This document shows positions 1-9,906 of a stretch of DNA of 64,000 nucleotides, piece by piece. The DNA is taken from NCBI RefSeq assembly GCF_036347135.1, contig NZ_CP108938.1:9734001-9798000 (forward strand). The letters run 5' to 3'. Each line of letters opens with the position of its first letter. Position 1 is the stretch's first letter. The translations under genes were made by a program, and so were the position numbers. The notes under the pieces are model-generated. The model searched no databases, was not told the origin of the DNA, and worked only from the letters and a program-made list of their open reading frames with translations. Origin of the DNA: Streptomyces sp. NBC_00775. GTDB taxonomy: Bacteria; Actinomycetota; Actinomycetes; Streptomycetales; Streptomycetaceae.

Positions 1-1
1 C

Positions 2-325
2 GGCACCTATCTCGGGATCCGCCGGAACGGCGCCCTGATCGCCATGGCGGGGGAGCGGCTGCACCCGCCGGGATGGACCGAGATCAGCGCGGTCTGCACC
101 GACCCCGGCTTCCGCGGCGAGGGCCTGGCCACCCGGCTGATCCTGGCCGTCGCGCACGGCATCCGCGAGCGCGGCGAGACACCCTTCCTGCACACCGCGG
201 CGGGCAACACCAACGCCATCCGCCTCTATGAATCCCTCGGCTTCCGGCTGCGCCGCACCACCCGCTTCATGGCGGCACGCGTGCCCGAGCACCTGGGCGA
301 CGAGCGGATCGTGGGAGCCCGGTGA
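2..325 (+). CDS. GNAT family N-acetyltransferase, C-terminal part (truncated by window edge)
   Basis: The frame is open from the first bases of the window, so the N-terminus lies outside. The visible 107 residues contain the acetyl-CoA binding motif A of GNAT enzymes, VCTDPGFRGEGLATRL, followed by the AGNTNAIRLYESLGF segment typical of the C-terminal half (FR47-like subgroup). The product probably transfers an acetyl group from acetyl-CoA to an amine. The substrate cannot be told. The first in-window ATG at 44 falls inside the fold and is not the true start. Confidence 0.8.
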   Translation, partial: GTYLGIRRNGALIAMAGERLHPPGWTEISAVCTDPGFRGEGLATRLILAVAHGIRERGETPFLHTAAGNTNAIRLYESLGFRLRRTTRFMAARVPEHLGDERIVGAR

Positions 326-377
326 CGCCGAGGACCGCGGTGATCGCGGGCGTGGCCGACGGCGGCGGAGGCGCGTG

Positions 378-929
378 TCAGCTCGTGGACGCCTTCGTGA
401 CCGGGCCGTCCTGCGAAGCCGTGGTGTTGTAGCGCAGCAGGTACGAGGCGAAGCGTGCGAGATCCTCCTCGGACCAGCCCATGAGCCGCTCCCGGAACGC
501 CGCGCGGCGGCTCCGGGTCACCTGGGCGAGGATCTCCGTGCCCGCCTCCGTCAGATGCAGCACCTGCACCCGGTGGTCCTCGGGGTCGAGCCGCCGTTCG
601 ATGAGCCCGGCCCGCTCGAGCGCGGTCACCTGACGGCTCACGGTGGACTTGTCCAGCGCGTAGTGCGAGGCCAGATCGGTGGCGCGGCAGCCGCCGCTCT
701 CCTCCAGATGGCCGAGCAGGGTGTACGAGACCAGGGACAGCTCGGGATGCATGCGCCCCGCCGAGGCACGGGCCCGCCGGGCGAAGACGGTCATCTCGCG
801 CTGAATGGTCTCGACGGCCAGGTCGGCGGCCGACGTGCCGACGGTGACATCGGCGGCCGTCGTGCCCGCCGTGTCACCGGCCTTCCCGGCCGTGACAACG
901 GTCTCATCGGACTCTTCGGATGCCTTCAC
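378..929 (-). CDS. MarR family transcriptional regulator
   Basis: This is a 183-residue MarR-type repressor. A winged helix lies at about residues 82-127, with recognition helix STVSRQVTALERAG and a wing with DPEDHR, the D-x-R signature of MarR. The GTG at 929 is chosen because GGAGG sits seven bases upstream; an open frame continues to 989 but would run through the operator. It is divergent from the membrane protein at 1004. The shared gap holds TTGTA/TACAA half-sites (952-981), so it probably represses both genes. The first 40 residues are Thr/Ala-rich and probably disordered. The ligand is unknown. Confidence 0.88.
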   Translation of the reverse strand: MKASEESDETVVTAGKAGDTAGTTAADVTVGTSAADLAVETIQREMTVFARRARASAGRMHPELSLVSYTLLGHLEESGGCRATDLASHYALDKSTVSRQVTALERAGLIERRLDPEDHRVQVLHLTEAGTEILAQVTRSRRAAFRERLMGWSEEDLARFASYLLRYNTTASQDGPVTKASTS

Positions 930-951
930 GGGACCTCCCTCCACTCTCTGG

Positions 952-981
952 TTGTATAGTACAACTTGATAGAGAGTTGTA
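952..981. promoter_or_regulatory. Probable MarR operator between divergent genes
   Basis: The gap contains the palindrome TTGTATAGTACAA (952-964), and a second pairing TACAACT (960-966) with AGTTGTA (975-981). This gives three alternating TTGTA/TACAA half-sites. The AT-rich stretch is the only one nearby and overlaps the likely -10 regions of both genes. Binding by the adjacent MarR protein is inferred from position and symmetry. Confidence 0.6.
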
Positions 982-1003
982 TATGCCAACCAATGGAGGA
1001 CCC

Positions 1004-2074
1004 GTGGACACCGGCCTGCGCTCCCCGGCCCTGCGCCATGTGCTCACGCACCTGGTCACCCCGCTGCTGATGTGTCTCGGCATGGGGCTGGCCTACATGG
1101 GCGCGTTCGTGACGCCGGAGCCGAACCACCTGCCCGTCGCCGTCGTCGGCACCGGACCCGAGACGAAGGTGTTCGCCCAGACGGTCAAGGACGAGGCGGG
1201 GGACAAGCTCGACGTACGGACCGTCGCGAGCCGCACCGAAGCGGTGGACCTGCTCAAGTCCCGTGACATCACGGGCGCTTATGTGCTGAGCGCGAAGACG
1301 CCGGAGCTGGTCGTCGCCACCGCCGCGTCCGACATGGGTGCCACGGCCGTCGAGAAGGTCTTCACACCGGTCGCCGGCCAGCAGGGAGTGCCCCTGAAGG
1401 TCACCGATGTGGCCCCGCCGGTCTCCGACGACCCCACGGGCCAGGGCCTGTTCTTCCTGCTGATCGCGTTGAGCATCGGCTCGTACGCGTCCGTCGCCGC
1501 ACTCGGTGCCGCGGGTGCGGGCCTGCCCCTGCGGATACGCGCACTGCTCGCCGTGGGCGTCTCCGCGGTCGTGAGCGTCATCGGCGCCGCCCTCGCCGGG
1601 CCCGTCTTCCATCTCGCGCACCACGATCTCGCGAGTGTGTGGGCGATGAGCTGGCTCTACTCCGCGGGCATCCTCTTCATCGGCGTCGGACTCCACACGT
1701 TCCTCAAGCGATGGACCACGCTCGCGATGATGGTGCTCTTCGTGATGCTCAACTTCACCAGCTCCGGAGGCCTGTTCCGGCCGGAGCTCCAGAACGGCTT
1801 CTTCGGCACCCTGCACGCCTTCTGGAACGGCGCCGGGTTCGTCGAGGGCATCCGCAGCCTCCTCTACTTCGACCGTGACGGGCTGTCCGGCAACGTGGGC
1901 ACGCTGGTCGCCTGGCTGGTGATCGGCCTGCTGGTCACGGCCGTCGCCGGTGCCGTCGAGCGTGCGCGCGCCCGTCGCGCCGTACGGGAAGAGCCTGTCC
2001 CCGAGCCCGAGCCCCAGCCCGTGACCGAACAGGCGGAGGCCGAGGAGGAGCTGGAGGAGTCGGTCGCCGTCTGA
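1004..2074 (+). CDS. ABC-2/YhgE-like multi-pass membrane protein
   Basis: This is a protein of about 356 residues. One N-terminal membrane helix (about 14-36) is followed by an extracytoplasmic domain of about 110 residues, then five hydrophobic segments (near 152-175, 185-210, 219-240, 245-263, 310-330) and a Pro/Glu-rich cytoplasmic tail. The layout resembles ABC-2 type permeases and YhgE/Pip-like exporters. No ATPase is adjacent. The GTG at 1004 is preferred because it has GGAGGA just upstream, whereas the ATG at 983 lies in the operator. The divergent MarR gene suggests a stress- or drug-inducible efflux or envelope role, which is inference. Confidence 0.65.
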   Translation: MDTGLRSPALRHVLTHLVTPLLMCLGMGLAYMGAFVTPEPNHLPVAVVGTGPETKVFAQTVKDEAGDKLDVRTVASRTEAVDLLKSRDITGAYVLSAKTPELVVATAASDMGATAVEKVFTPVAGQQGVPLKVTDVAPPVSDDPTGQGLFFLLIALSIGSYASVAALGAAGAGLPLRIRALLAVGVSAVVSVIGAALAGPVFHLAHHDLASVWAMSWLYSAGILFIGVGLHTFLKRWTTLAMMVLFVMLNFTSSGGLFRPELQNGFFGTLHAFWNGAGFVEGIRSLLYFDRDGLSGNVGTLVAWLVIGLLVTAVAGAVERARARRAVREEPVPEPEPQPVTEQAEAEEELEESVAV

Positions 2075-2134
2075 CCGTTCCTGTAGGGTGGCCGTCCCGG
2101 CTGCGGACCGCCCCAGTCGAGGAGTTGTCGAGGA

Positions 2135-2251
2135 GGTGAGACCCATTACCGCTGTGTCAGGTCGGGTGCTCTCCTCCCAAGGCAACGCGACTCACCGCCT
2201 GTAGGTGACCGCGAGAGCGCCCTTTCGCTCATCGAAAGGCTCTCGGCTTCC
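2135..2251 (+). promoter_or_regulatory. Structured leader before the PrmC-related gene
   Basis: Three pairings are visible. GGTGAG (2135-2140) can pair with CTCACC (about 2190-2195). The same TCACC can instead pair with GGTGA just after it (about 2204-2208), so the two exclude each other. A third hairpin, CGAGAG then CCTTTCG, loop CTCAT, CGAAAGG-CTCTCG, ends a few bases before the ATG at 2252. No Shine-Dalgarno sequence precedes that ATG. The arrangement resembles an attenuator or a translation-control leader; function is inferred. Confidence 0.4.
2136..2204 (+). CDS. Possible 22-codon upstream ORF (leader peptide)
   Basis: A short frame starts at GTG 2136 (VRPITAVSGRVL...) and ends at TAG 2202-2204, 47 bases before the methyltransferase ATG. 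The purine-rich AGGAGG overlaps the GTG, so spacing is poor for ordinary initiation. It is listed because it lies inside a structured leader. No homology is claimed. Confidence 0.25.
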   Translation: MRPITAVSGRVLSSQGNATHRL

Positions 2252-3025
2252 ATGCCCCCTCTTGCTGATTCCGTTGTCGCCGCGCTCCGTTCCGCGGGCT
2301 GTGTCTTCGCCGAGGACGAGGCGGAGTTGATCCTCTCCACCGCCCGCACCCCGGACGAGGCCACCGCCATGGTGGACCGGCGCGTCGCGGGACTGCCCCT
2401 CGAACACGTCCTCGGCTGGGCCGGGTTCCACGGTCTGCGCATCTCCGTGGAGCCGGGTGTCTTCGTGCCCCGTCGTCGCACCGAGTACCTCGTCGACCAG
2501 GCGGTGGCCCTCGCCCGTAGCGCGTCGGTCGTCGTGGACCTGTGCTGCGGCTCCGGCGCGGTGGGCGCCGCCCTGGCCGCGGCCCTCGGCGGACCCGAAC
2601 TGCACGCCGCCGACATCGACCCGGTCGCGGTGCGCTGTGCCCGCCGCAACGTCGCGCCGTTCGCCGGACATGTCCACGAGGGCGACCTCTTCGCGGCCCT
2701 GCCCGACACCCTGCGCGGCCGCGTCGACGTCCTGGCCGCCAATGTGCCGTACGTCCCCACCGAAGAGGTCGGCCTGCTGCCCTCGGAGGCCCGCGACCAT
2801 GAACCCCTGGTCGCCCTCGACGGAGGTGATGACGGGCTCGACCTCGTACGCAGGGTCGCCGCGGAGGCGCCCCAGTGGCTGGCCCCCGGCGGCTGCCTCC
2901 TGGTCGAGACGAGCGAACACCAGGCGCCCCTGGCCGTCGAGGCCTTCGCCCGCGGCGGTCTGCTGGCCCGGCTGGCGGTCTCCGAGGAGATGTACGCCAA
3001 CGTCGTGATCGGCGTACGGCCCTAG
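2252..3025 (+). CDS. PrmC/HemK-related protein-glutamine N5-methyltransferase-like protein
   Basis: This is a 257-residue class I SAM methyltransferase. The N-terminal helical part contains the FVPR segment (71-74) that matches the IPR stretch of PrmC. SAM motif I is VVDLCCGSGAVGAALA (about 94-109), the acidic residue is D121, and the catalytic NPPY motif appears as NVPY (164-167). PrmC methylates the GGQ glutamine of release factors. The NVPY variant and the short N-terminus fit the PrmC-related group whose substrate is not established, so it is probably not the housekeeping prmC. The gene stands alone behind a structured leader. Confidence 0.75.
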   Translation: MPPLADSVVAALRSAGCVFAEDEAELILSTARTPDEATAMVDRRVAGLPLEHVLGWAGFHGLRISVEPGVFVPRRRTEYLVDQAVALARSASVVVDLCCGSGAVGAALAAALGGPELHAADIDPVAVRCARRNVAPFAGHVHEGDLFAALPDTLRGRVDVLAANVPYVPTEEVGLLPSEARDHEPLVALDGGDDGLDLVRRVAAEAPQWLAPGGCLLVETSEHQAPLAVEAFARGGLLARLAVSEEMYANVVIGVRP

Positions 3026-3092
3026 GGCCGGTCTCTCCTCGTCTCACGGATCGCGTGGCGGACCGACATGCCGCCACTTCCGGTCCGGGGTC

Positions 3093-3154
3093 GTCGAATC
3101 GCCCCGTCTCGCGCCAGACTCCGGCTGAACGCGGGCGCGAGACGGAGGTTCGAC
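3093..3154 (+). promoter_or_regulatory. Nested inverted repeats around the hydrolase ribosome-binding site
   Basis: GTCTCGCGCC (3106-3115) is perfectly complementary to GGCGCGAGAC (3134-3143). The right arm directly abuts the GGAGG Shine-Dalgarno at 3144-3148. An outer pair, GTCGAA (3093-3098) with TTCGAC (3149-3154), would enclose the ribosome-binding site. It may be an RNA hairpin modulating translation, or a DNA operator. Confidence 0.35.
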
Positions 3155-3155
3155 G

Positions 3156-3956
3156 ATGACCACCCCGGAGAAGTTCCACGCGTGGGACATCCAGGAGTCC
3201 GGGCCCGCCGACGCGCGGGCGACGGTGCTGCTGCTCCCCGGCGGAATGTGCAGCGGCGCGTTCTACGAGGACCTGATGGCCGCGCCGGCGCTCGCCTCCG
3301 CGCCGGTTCGGCTGATCGCGGCCACGCTCCCGGGTCATGCGGGCACCCTGCCCCCACGTGACCTGAGCATGGAGAACTACGCGGCGCTGGCGGGCGCGCT
3401 CGCCGCGGAGCGGGGCTGCGACGTCGTGGTCGGCCACAGCCTCGGCGCCAACGTCGCCCTGGAAATGGCGGCGGGCGGACACTTCTCCGGCCCGGTGGTT
3501 CTGCTGTCCCCGACGTTCTCCGCGCCCGACGAGCCGAGGGTGCTGGCCGTCGCCAATCGCCTCGGCGGGCTGCCCGGCATCGGAGCCCTGACCTGGTCCG
3601 CCCTGGTCAAGGCGATGCCCCGCGCCATGGCGAGCAGTCTGCCCCCGGCCCGCCGCGAGGCGCTGGTGGCCGAGTTCAAGAAGAACGACCCGGCGTTCTG
3701 CCGCCAGGTGATCCGCCGCTACTTCGACTACCTGGACCGGCACGGTTCGCTGGTGCCCCGGCTCCGCGACTCGGGCGTGCCTGCCTGGGTCGTACGCGGT
3801 GACCACGACGAGATCGGACTCACGGACGAGGAGCGCGCCGGACTCGACGCCGGCCCCGACGTCACGATGGTGGTCGTCTCCGGCGCGGGCCACCTGGTGA
3901 TGGTCGACCAGCCCGCACCGGTCGCCGAACTCGTCGCCCGGGTGGCCCTCCGCTGA
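3156..3956 (+). CDS. Alpha/beta hydrolase
   Basis: This is a 266-residue alpha/beta-hydrolase fold protein. The nucleophile elbow is GHSLG (93-97, Ser95), the likely acid is in VVRGDHDE (D216 or D218), and the catalytic histidine is in SGAGHLVMVD (His246). The oxyanion segment LLLPGGM is near residue 26. The start at 3156 follows GGAGG by seven bases. There is no signal peptide, so it is cytoplasmic. The substrate is unknown. It could be an esterase or a lactone or ester-bond hydrolase; nothing nearby defines it. Confidence 0.8.
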   Translation: MTTPEKFHAWDIQESGPADARATVLLLPGGMCSGAFYEDLMAAPALASAPVRLIAATLPGHAGTLPPRDLSMENYAALAGALAAERGCDVVVGHSLGANVALEMAAGGHFSGPVVLLSPTFSAPDEPRVLAVANRLGGLPGIGALTWSALVKAMPRAMASSLPPARREALVAEFKKNDPAFCRQVIRRYFDYLDRHGSLVPRLRDSGVPAWVVRGDHDEIGLTDEERAGLDAGPDVTMVVVSGAGHLVMVDQPAPVAELVARVALR

Positions 3957-3972
3957 GTGACCCTCGTCATTG

Positions 3973-6057
<2,085 letters not shown>

Positions 6058-6068
6058 AGACGAAAGGC

Positions 6069-6139
6069 GGGAGGGCCGTCGCCGCATCGGCGGGCCGTGG
6101 CCAGGCGCCCGGTCCCGCGAGCGGTGGGGCGGCCCTCCC
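6069..6139. terminator. Inverted repeat between fadH and padR
   Basis: GGGAGGGCCG (6069-6078) is perfectly complementary to CGGCCCTCCC (6130-6139), enclosing 51 bases with further G/C-rich pairing. It may be an intrinsic-type terminator for fadH or a structured padR leader. No U-tract follows, as is usual in Streptomyces. Confidence 0.35.
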
Positions 6140-6151
6140 TAGGATGACCCC

Positions 6152-6724
6152 ATGTCACTCCCGCACGCGATCCTCACCGCCCTGCTCGAGAGGCCGTCGT
6201 CGGGTCTCGAACTGACCCGGCGGTTCGACAAGTCGATCGGCTACTTCTGGTCGGCGACGCATCAGCAGATCTATCGCGAGCTGGGAAAACTGGAGGCCGA
6301 GGGCTACATCCGCGCCCTGCCCTCCGAGCAGCCTGCCCGGGGGCAGAAGAAGAGCTACGAAGTCCTGCCCGCCGGTCGTGCCGAATTGGCCCGCTGGACG
6401 GCCGCCGCCCAGGATCCGAAGCCGATGCGCGACACGATGCTGCTGCGGCTGCGCGCCTCGGCGGTCGTTGGCACGGCGGGCATCGAGGCCGACCTGCACC
6501 GCCATCTCGCCCTGCATCAGCGTCAGTTGGCCGAGTACGAAGAGATCCAGGAGCGCGACTTCCCGCCCGGCAAGGACACTCCGCAGGACCGCCTACGGCA
6601 CCTCGTGCTGCGCGCCGGAATCGACCTGGAGACCTTCTGGACCCAGTGGCTGACCCACGCGCTGGAGGAGTTCGAGCACTTCGGGGACGAGCCGGCCGCG
6701 CAGGCGGAGGCGGCGCAGGAATAG
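6152..6724 (+). CDS. PadR family transcriptional regulator
   Basis: This is a 190-residue PadR protein of the two-domain type. A winged helix covers about residues 3-80 (LPHAILTALLERPSSG; IYRELGKLEAEGYI; the KKSYEVLPAGR wing). A helical Vir_C/AphA-like dimerisation domain follows, with LALHQRQLAEYEEIQ. It probably represses fadH through the palindrome at 3973-3986, possibly sensing an acyl-CoA or related compound (inference). Its stop codon is immediately followed by a 15-bp tandem repeat. Confidence 0.88.
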   Translation: MSLPHAILTALLERPSSGLELTRRFDKSIGYFWSATHQQIYRELGKLEAEGYIRALPSEQPARGQKKSYEVLPAGRAELARWTAAAQDPKPMRDTMLLRLRASAVVGTAGIEADLHRHLALHQRQLAEYEEIQERDFPPGKDTPQDRLRHLVLRAGIDLETFWTQWLTHALEEFEHFGDEPAAQAEAAQE

Positions 6725-6791
6725 GCGGCGTGCGGAGAAGCGGCGTACGGACAGGCGGTGGACGGACAGGTGGTGCACGGACAGGCGGCCG
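6724..6791. repeat. 15-bp tandem repeat starting at the padR stop codon
   Basis: There are four full copies and one partial: GGCGGCGTGCGGAGA (6724-6738), AGCGGCGTACGGACA (6739-6753), GGCGGTGGACGGACA (6754-6768), GGTGGTGCACGGACA (6769-6783), then GGCGGCCG. The first copy begins on the last base of the TAG stop. The period is exactly 15 bp. Confidence 0.85.
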
Positions 6792-6841
6792 TCCTCCGAC
6801 CTGAGTCGGGTGGGCGGCCGCCGGTGTGACGTGCCCCTGGG

Positions 6842-7381
6842 TCAGAGCCGGTGGGGCTTGGCCCGGCGGCGCAGGAACCAGGCCGTCGCCACGGTGCCCG
6901 TGGCGACCAGCGCGACGCCGCCCACCAGCGTGACCGTGCCGTAGTCCTTGACCGCTCCGCCGAAACCGCCCATCACCCCGAGCGACGGTGAGGCCGTCGC
7001 GGAGATCGTGGGCGTCGAGGGGGCCGAGACGATGATGGACTGGGTGCCCGCCGTCGTCCCGTCCTGGCAGACCACGATGACGGTATAGGTGCCCGGGCTC
7101 ACACCCGACCAGGACGCGGACTGACTACTGCTCGTCCCCGTCAGCGACATTTGGCGCCCTTGGGAGAAGTTCGCCTGTCCACTGGAGAGCAAGGAGGAGT
7201 TGCCGAAGCTGCTGCCGTTGCTCGGACACGCGCTGGTGGTGACCGAAACGACGGAGCCGGTGGTGCTCACCGAGATCCCCGAACCGAACGCGGCGGCCGA
7301 GGGAGCGGTCAGGGTCAGCGGCAGCGCAGCGGCGGCGGCCACGGTCAGGCCGGAACGGAGAAGAAACTGAGTAGTACGCAT
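6842..7381 (-). CDS. Small secreted, membrane-anchored protein of unknown function
   Basis: This is a 179-residue protein. A Sec signal peptide (about 1-31, cleavage after APSAAA) is followed by a Ser/Gly/Thr-rich extracytoplasmic region with two cysteines (C52, C107) that may form a disulfide. A C-terminal hydrophobic segment (about 150-168) is followed by RRRAKPHRL, giving a type I membrane topology. There is no LPxTG or LAxTG motif. The segment SGVSPGTYTVIVVCQDG suggests a beta-sandwich. The start at 7381 follows GGAGGG. I do not recognise a named family. Confidence 0.7.
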   Translation of the reverse strand: MRTTQFLLRSGLTVAAAAALPLTLTAPSAAAFGSGISVSTTGSVVSVTTSACPSNGSSFGNSSLLSSGQANFSQGRQMSLTGTSSSQSASWSGVSPGTYTVIVVCQDGTTAGTQSIIVSAPSTPTISATASPSLGVMGGFGGAVKDYGTVTLVGGVALVATGTVATAWFLRRRAKPHRL

Positions 7382-7570
7382 AGGAACTGCCCTCCAGCGG
7401 CACGGTTGGCGGTACATCCCATGCGCCGCCGAGGATTGGAAAGGCCCGTGCTGCCTCAGGGAGAGCCAACGTGCCCCCGGCCCGGCCCGCATGCGGACGG
7501 GGACCGGGCAGGTGATGAATTCCTTCGTCCGGCCGACTGCTGATGGCTTGTTACTGCCGTGGGTGAGGCG

Positions 7571-8500
7571 TCACCACGTGCGGCCCGCCTGGAGCAGCCG
7601 CTCCCGGACGAGGGCCACATGCGGGTTGTCCGAGGCGCCGGGCCGCTGGGTGAGATATCCGGTGTTGATCGGCGGGTCCTCGGGCGACAGCAGGGGCACC
7701 AGGGCGCCGGAGGCCAGCTCGGCGAGGCACAGAAAGCGGGGGAGCACCGTGATCCCGGCGCCGGACACGACCGCCGCGAGGACGCCCCGCAGATCGGGCA
7801 CCGTGATCGCGGCCTGCGCGCTCAGCCGTACCTCGAAGACATGGCGCCAGTAGCGGCGGGCGATGGGCAGATCCTCGGCGTACGTCACCAGGGGCACCCC
7901 GTGCAGCGCGGCGGGCCCCTCGGCCGCCACCCGGTCCACACCGATGCGCTCGGCCCATTCGGGGGAGGCGACGAGCACGAACTCCTCGTCCATCAGCGGC
8001 ACGGAGGTGAGGGTGCGGCCGCGCGGCCGGGACGTGGCGATCACCAGGTCGAAGCGGCCGCCGCGCAGCCCGTCCAGCAGGTCGTCGGTCAGCCCGGTGC
8101 TGATCCGCAGCCGTACGCCCTGTTCCGTCAGCGGCGCCAGCGCGGGCAGCGCCTTCGTGCACAGCAGCTCGGCCGGACCCGCCACGTGGACCGGGTCCGG
8201 CGGCTGGTCGGCACCGAAGCCGCCGCGATCCGCGACCGCCGCGAGCGTGTCCAGCGGCGCCGCGACCTGCGCGGCCAGCTCGTCCGCCACCGCCGTGGGC
8301 ACCACACCCCGCGGCCCCCGCTCGAACAGCTCCCGGCCCAGCCGCTCCTCCAGCGACCGCATCTGCGTCGTCACCGTCGGCTGGGAGAGGCCCAGCAGCC
8401 GTCCTGCCGCCGTGAACGACCCCGTCCGGTGCACGGTGAGGAAGGTGCGCAGCAGGGAGAGATCGAGCGGAGTCGCGGCATTGGGTTCTCTATGGGCCAT
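7571..8500 (-). CDS. LysR family transcriptional regulator
   Basis: This is a 309-residue LysR regulator. The N-terminal winged helix-turn-helix (about 13-72) includes LLRTFLTVHRTGSFTAAG and GLSQPTVTTQMRSLEERLG, and a periplasmic-binding-like effector domain follows. The ATG at 8500 is supported by the HTH beginning a few residues later. There is no divergent partner: the gene upstream (8554-9540) is on the same strand. The usual LysR target cannot be assigned from position. Confidence 0.88.
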   Translation of the reverse strand: MAHREPNAATPLDLSLLRTFLTVHRTGSFTAAGRLLGLSQPTVTTQMRSLEERLGRELFERGPRGVVPTAVADELAAQVAAPLDTLAAVADRGGFGADQPPDPVHVAGPAELLCTKALPALAPLTEQGVRLRISTGLTDDLLDGLRGGRFDLVIATSRPRGRTLTSVPLMDEEFVLVASPEWAERIGVDRVAAEGPAALHGVPLVTYAEDLPIARRYWRHVFEVRLSAQAAITVPDLRGVLAAVVSGAGITVLPRFLCLAELASGALVPLLSPEDPPINTGYLTQRPGASDNPHVALVRERLLQAGRTW

Positions 8501-8553
8501 ACGAGTAACCCTATGCCGCGCCTATCGCTGCTTGCCCGTGCACACCGTGCGCC

Positions 8554-9540
8554 TCACTTCTTGCCCGTCGTCACCGTGCGTTCCGCGGAGAATCCGCCCC
8601 ATGTGCCGTCCGGCAGCTTCGCCCTGATCCGCACCCGGTGGGCGACCCCGGCGTCCCGGCCCACATAGAAGCTGTAGGTCGACTTGCCCTCGGGTGGAGT
8701 GCCGCCCCACACCAGCGAGGTCACCGGCCGCCCGTCGAGATGGATCTGGTACTCCGTGATCACTCCGTCCACTTCCGGCGCCATCCACGACAGATCGATG
8801 TAGTACGCCCCGTCCGCGCGGTGGGTCGTCGCGCGGAAGCCGGTCGGCGCCGTCCCCCGGCCGTCGTCCGAACCGGGCGCGGTGGTGAGCGGGACGGCGT
8901 CGCTCCCGGGCGAGACGTTGTCCGCCGCGTCCCGCGCCTTCACGGTGAAGGAGTAACGGGTGCCGGGCCGCAGCCCGGTGACCACGGTCGCCGTCTGCGC
9001 GCCGCCGACGCTGTGGATCTTCGAGGTGCCCTGATAGATGTCGTACGAGGCCACGCCCCTGTCGTCCGTCGACTTCTCCCAGGACAGCTGGACCGCCCGG
9101 CTCCCGACCGCCTTGCCGCGCGGCCGGCCGGGGCGGGTGGGAGCCGTGTGATCGGCGGCGACCGCTGCCGGTGTGGTGGCGCGCACCTGTTTGCTGGGCG
9201 GTCCGGAGTCCCCGGCGGCGTTCCGGGCCCGGACCATGAAGACGTATGTGGTGGACGGTTTGAGTCTGGTGATGTCCACCATGTGCTCCCCGCCGGGCAC
9301 TTCCTTGACCTTTGTGGTGCCGCGATATACCTCGTAGCGGGTGACCTCCGGATCCTCGGAAGCCCGGTTCCACATGACGTGCACGCTGGTGGCGCTGCCC
9401 GCCGCGGCGGTGACGCCCATCGGTGCCGAGGGCAGCCGTTCGCCCTGGCCGTCGTCCTGCGCGCCCCACCCACAGGACGCCAGCACGAGCAGCGAGCCGC
9501 ACATCAACGCACGCATCAGCGCAGGGGGGACGCGTCGCAC
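8554..9540 (-). CDS. Lipoprotein with three fibronectin type III domains
   Basis: This is a protein of about 328 residues. An N-terminal lipoprotein signal, MRALMCGSLLVLASC, carries the lipobox LASC. Three consecutive Fn3 modules follow, seen as repeats of WNRASEDPEVTRYEVYRG, LSWEKSTDDRGVASYDIYQG and LSWMAPEVDGVITEYQIHLD, each ending with a Y-x-F-x-V-x-A-R-like strand. There is no catalytic domain, so it is probably a surface-exposed binding or spacer protein. The GTG at 9540 follows AGGGAAGGCGG. It is divergent from the GH75 chitosanase, which may hint at a shared role on cell-wall or chitinous substrates (weak). Confidence 0.8.
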   Translation of the reverse strand: MRRVPPALMRALMCGSLLVLASCGWGAQDDGQGERLPSAPMGVTAAAGSATSVHVMWNRASEDPEVTRYEVYRGTTKVKEVPGGEHMVDITRLKPSTTYVFMVRARNAAGDSGPPSKQVRATTPAAVAADHTAPTRPGRPRGKAVGSRAVQLSWEKSTDDRGVASYDIYQGTSKIHSVGGAQTATVVTGLRPGTRYSFTVKARDAADNVSPGSDAVPLTTAPGSDDGRGTAPTGFRATTHRADGAYYIDLSWMAPEVDGVITEYQIHLDGRPVTSLVWGGTPPEGKSTYSFYVGRDAGVAHRVRIRAKLPDGTWGGFSAERTVTTGKK

Positions 9541-9906
9541 GGGTCCGCCTTCCCTCGACGGGATTGGTCTGTACCTATAAGACACGGCTGACGCGACCAC
9601 ATCAAGAGGGTGGGCGGCCGTTGGCCGGACCGCCGGGAACGTACGTATGCTGATCCCTGACGCGGCGTGAACTCGCCCTTGTTCCATGGGAGTTCACGCC
9701 CACGGCGCGGACCGCTGTCGTCGCTGTTCCCGCGCCGGTGAGGGCGGTCGAGTGGCCGGAGCCGAGTGCGGCTCGGGCCCTCGGCCGCACGGCGCCGCCC
9801 GAGGCGGTCGTGCGCCGTCCGGACCCTTTCCCTTGGACGCGTCGTCAGATGCCCGTCAAATGTGGGCAAATGACCATCAATGTCCCCAAGGAGAGGGTCT
9901 CTTATC
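9541..9906. other. Intergenic divergent promoter region (366 bp)
   Basis: This stretch separates the Fn3 lipoprotein (leftward) from the chitosanase (rightward). I see no credible ORF. The most AT-rich patch, CCTATAAGACAC near 9576, could serve the leftward promoter. Upstream of the chitosanase the 9855-9885 stretch has repeated CAAATG/CAATG elements but no clear palindrome. Confidence 0.5.
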
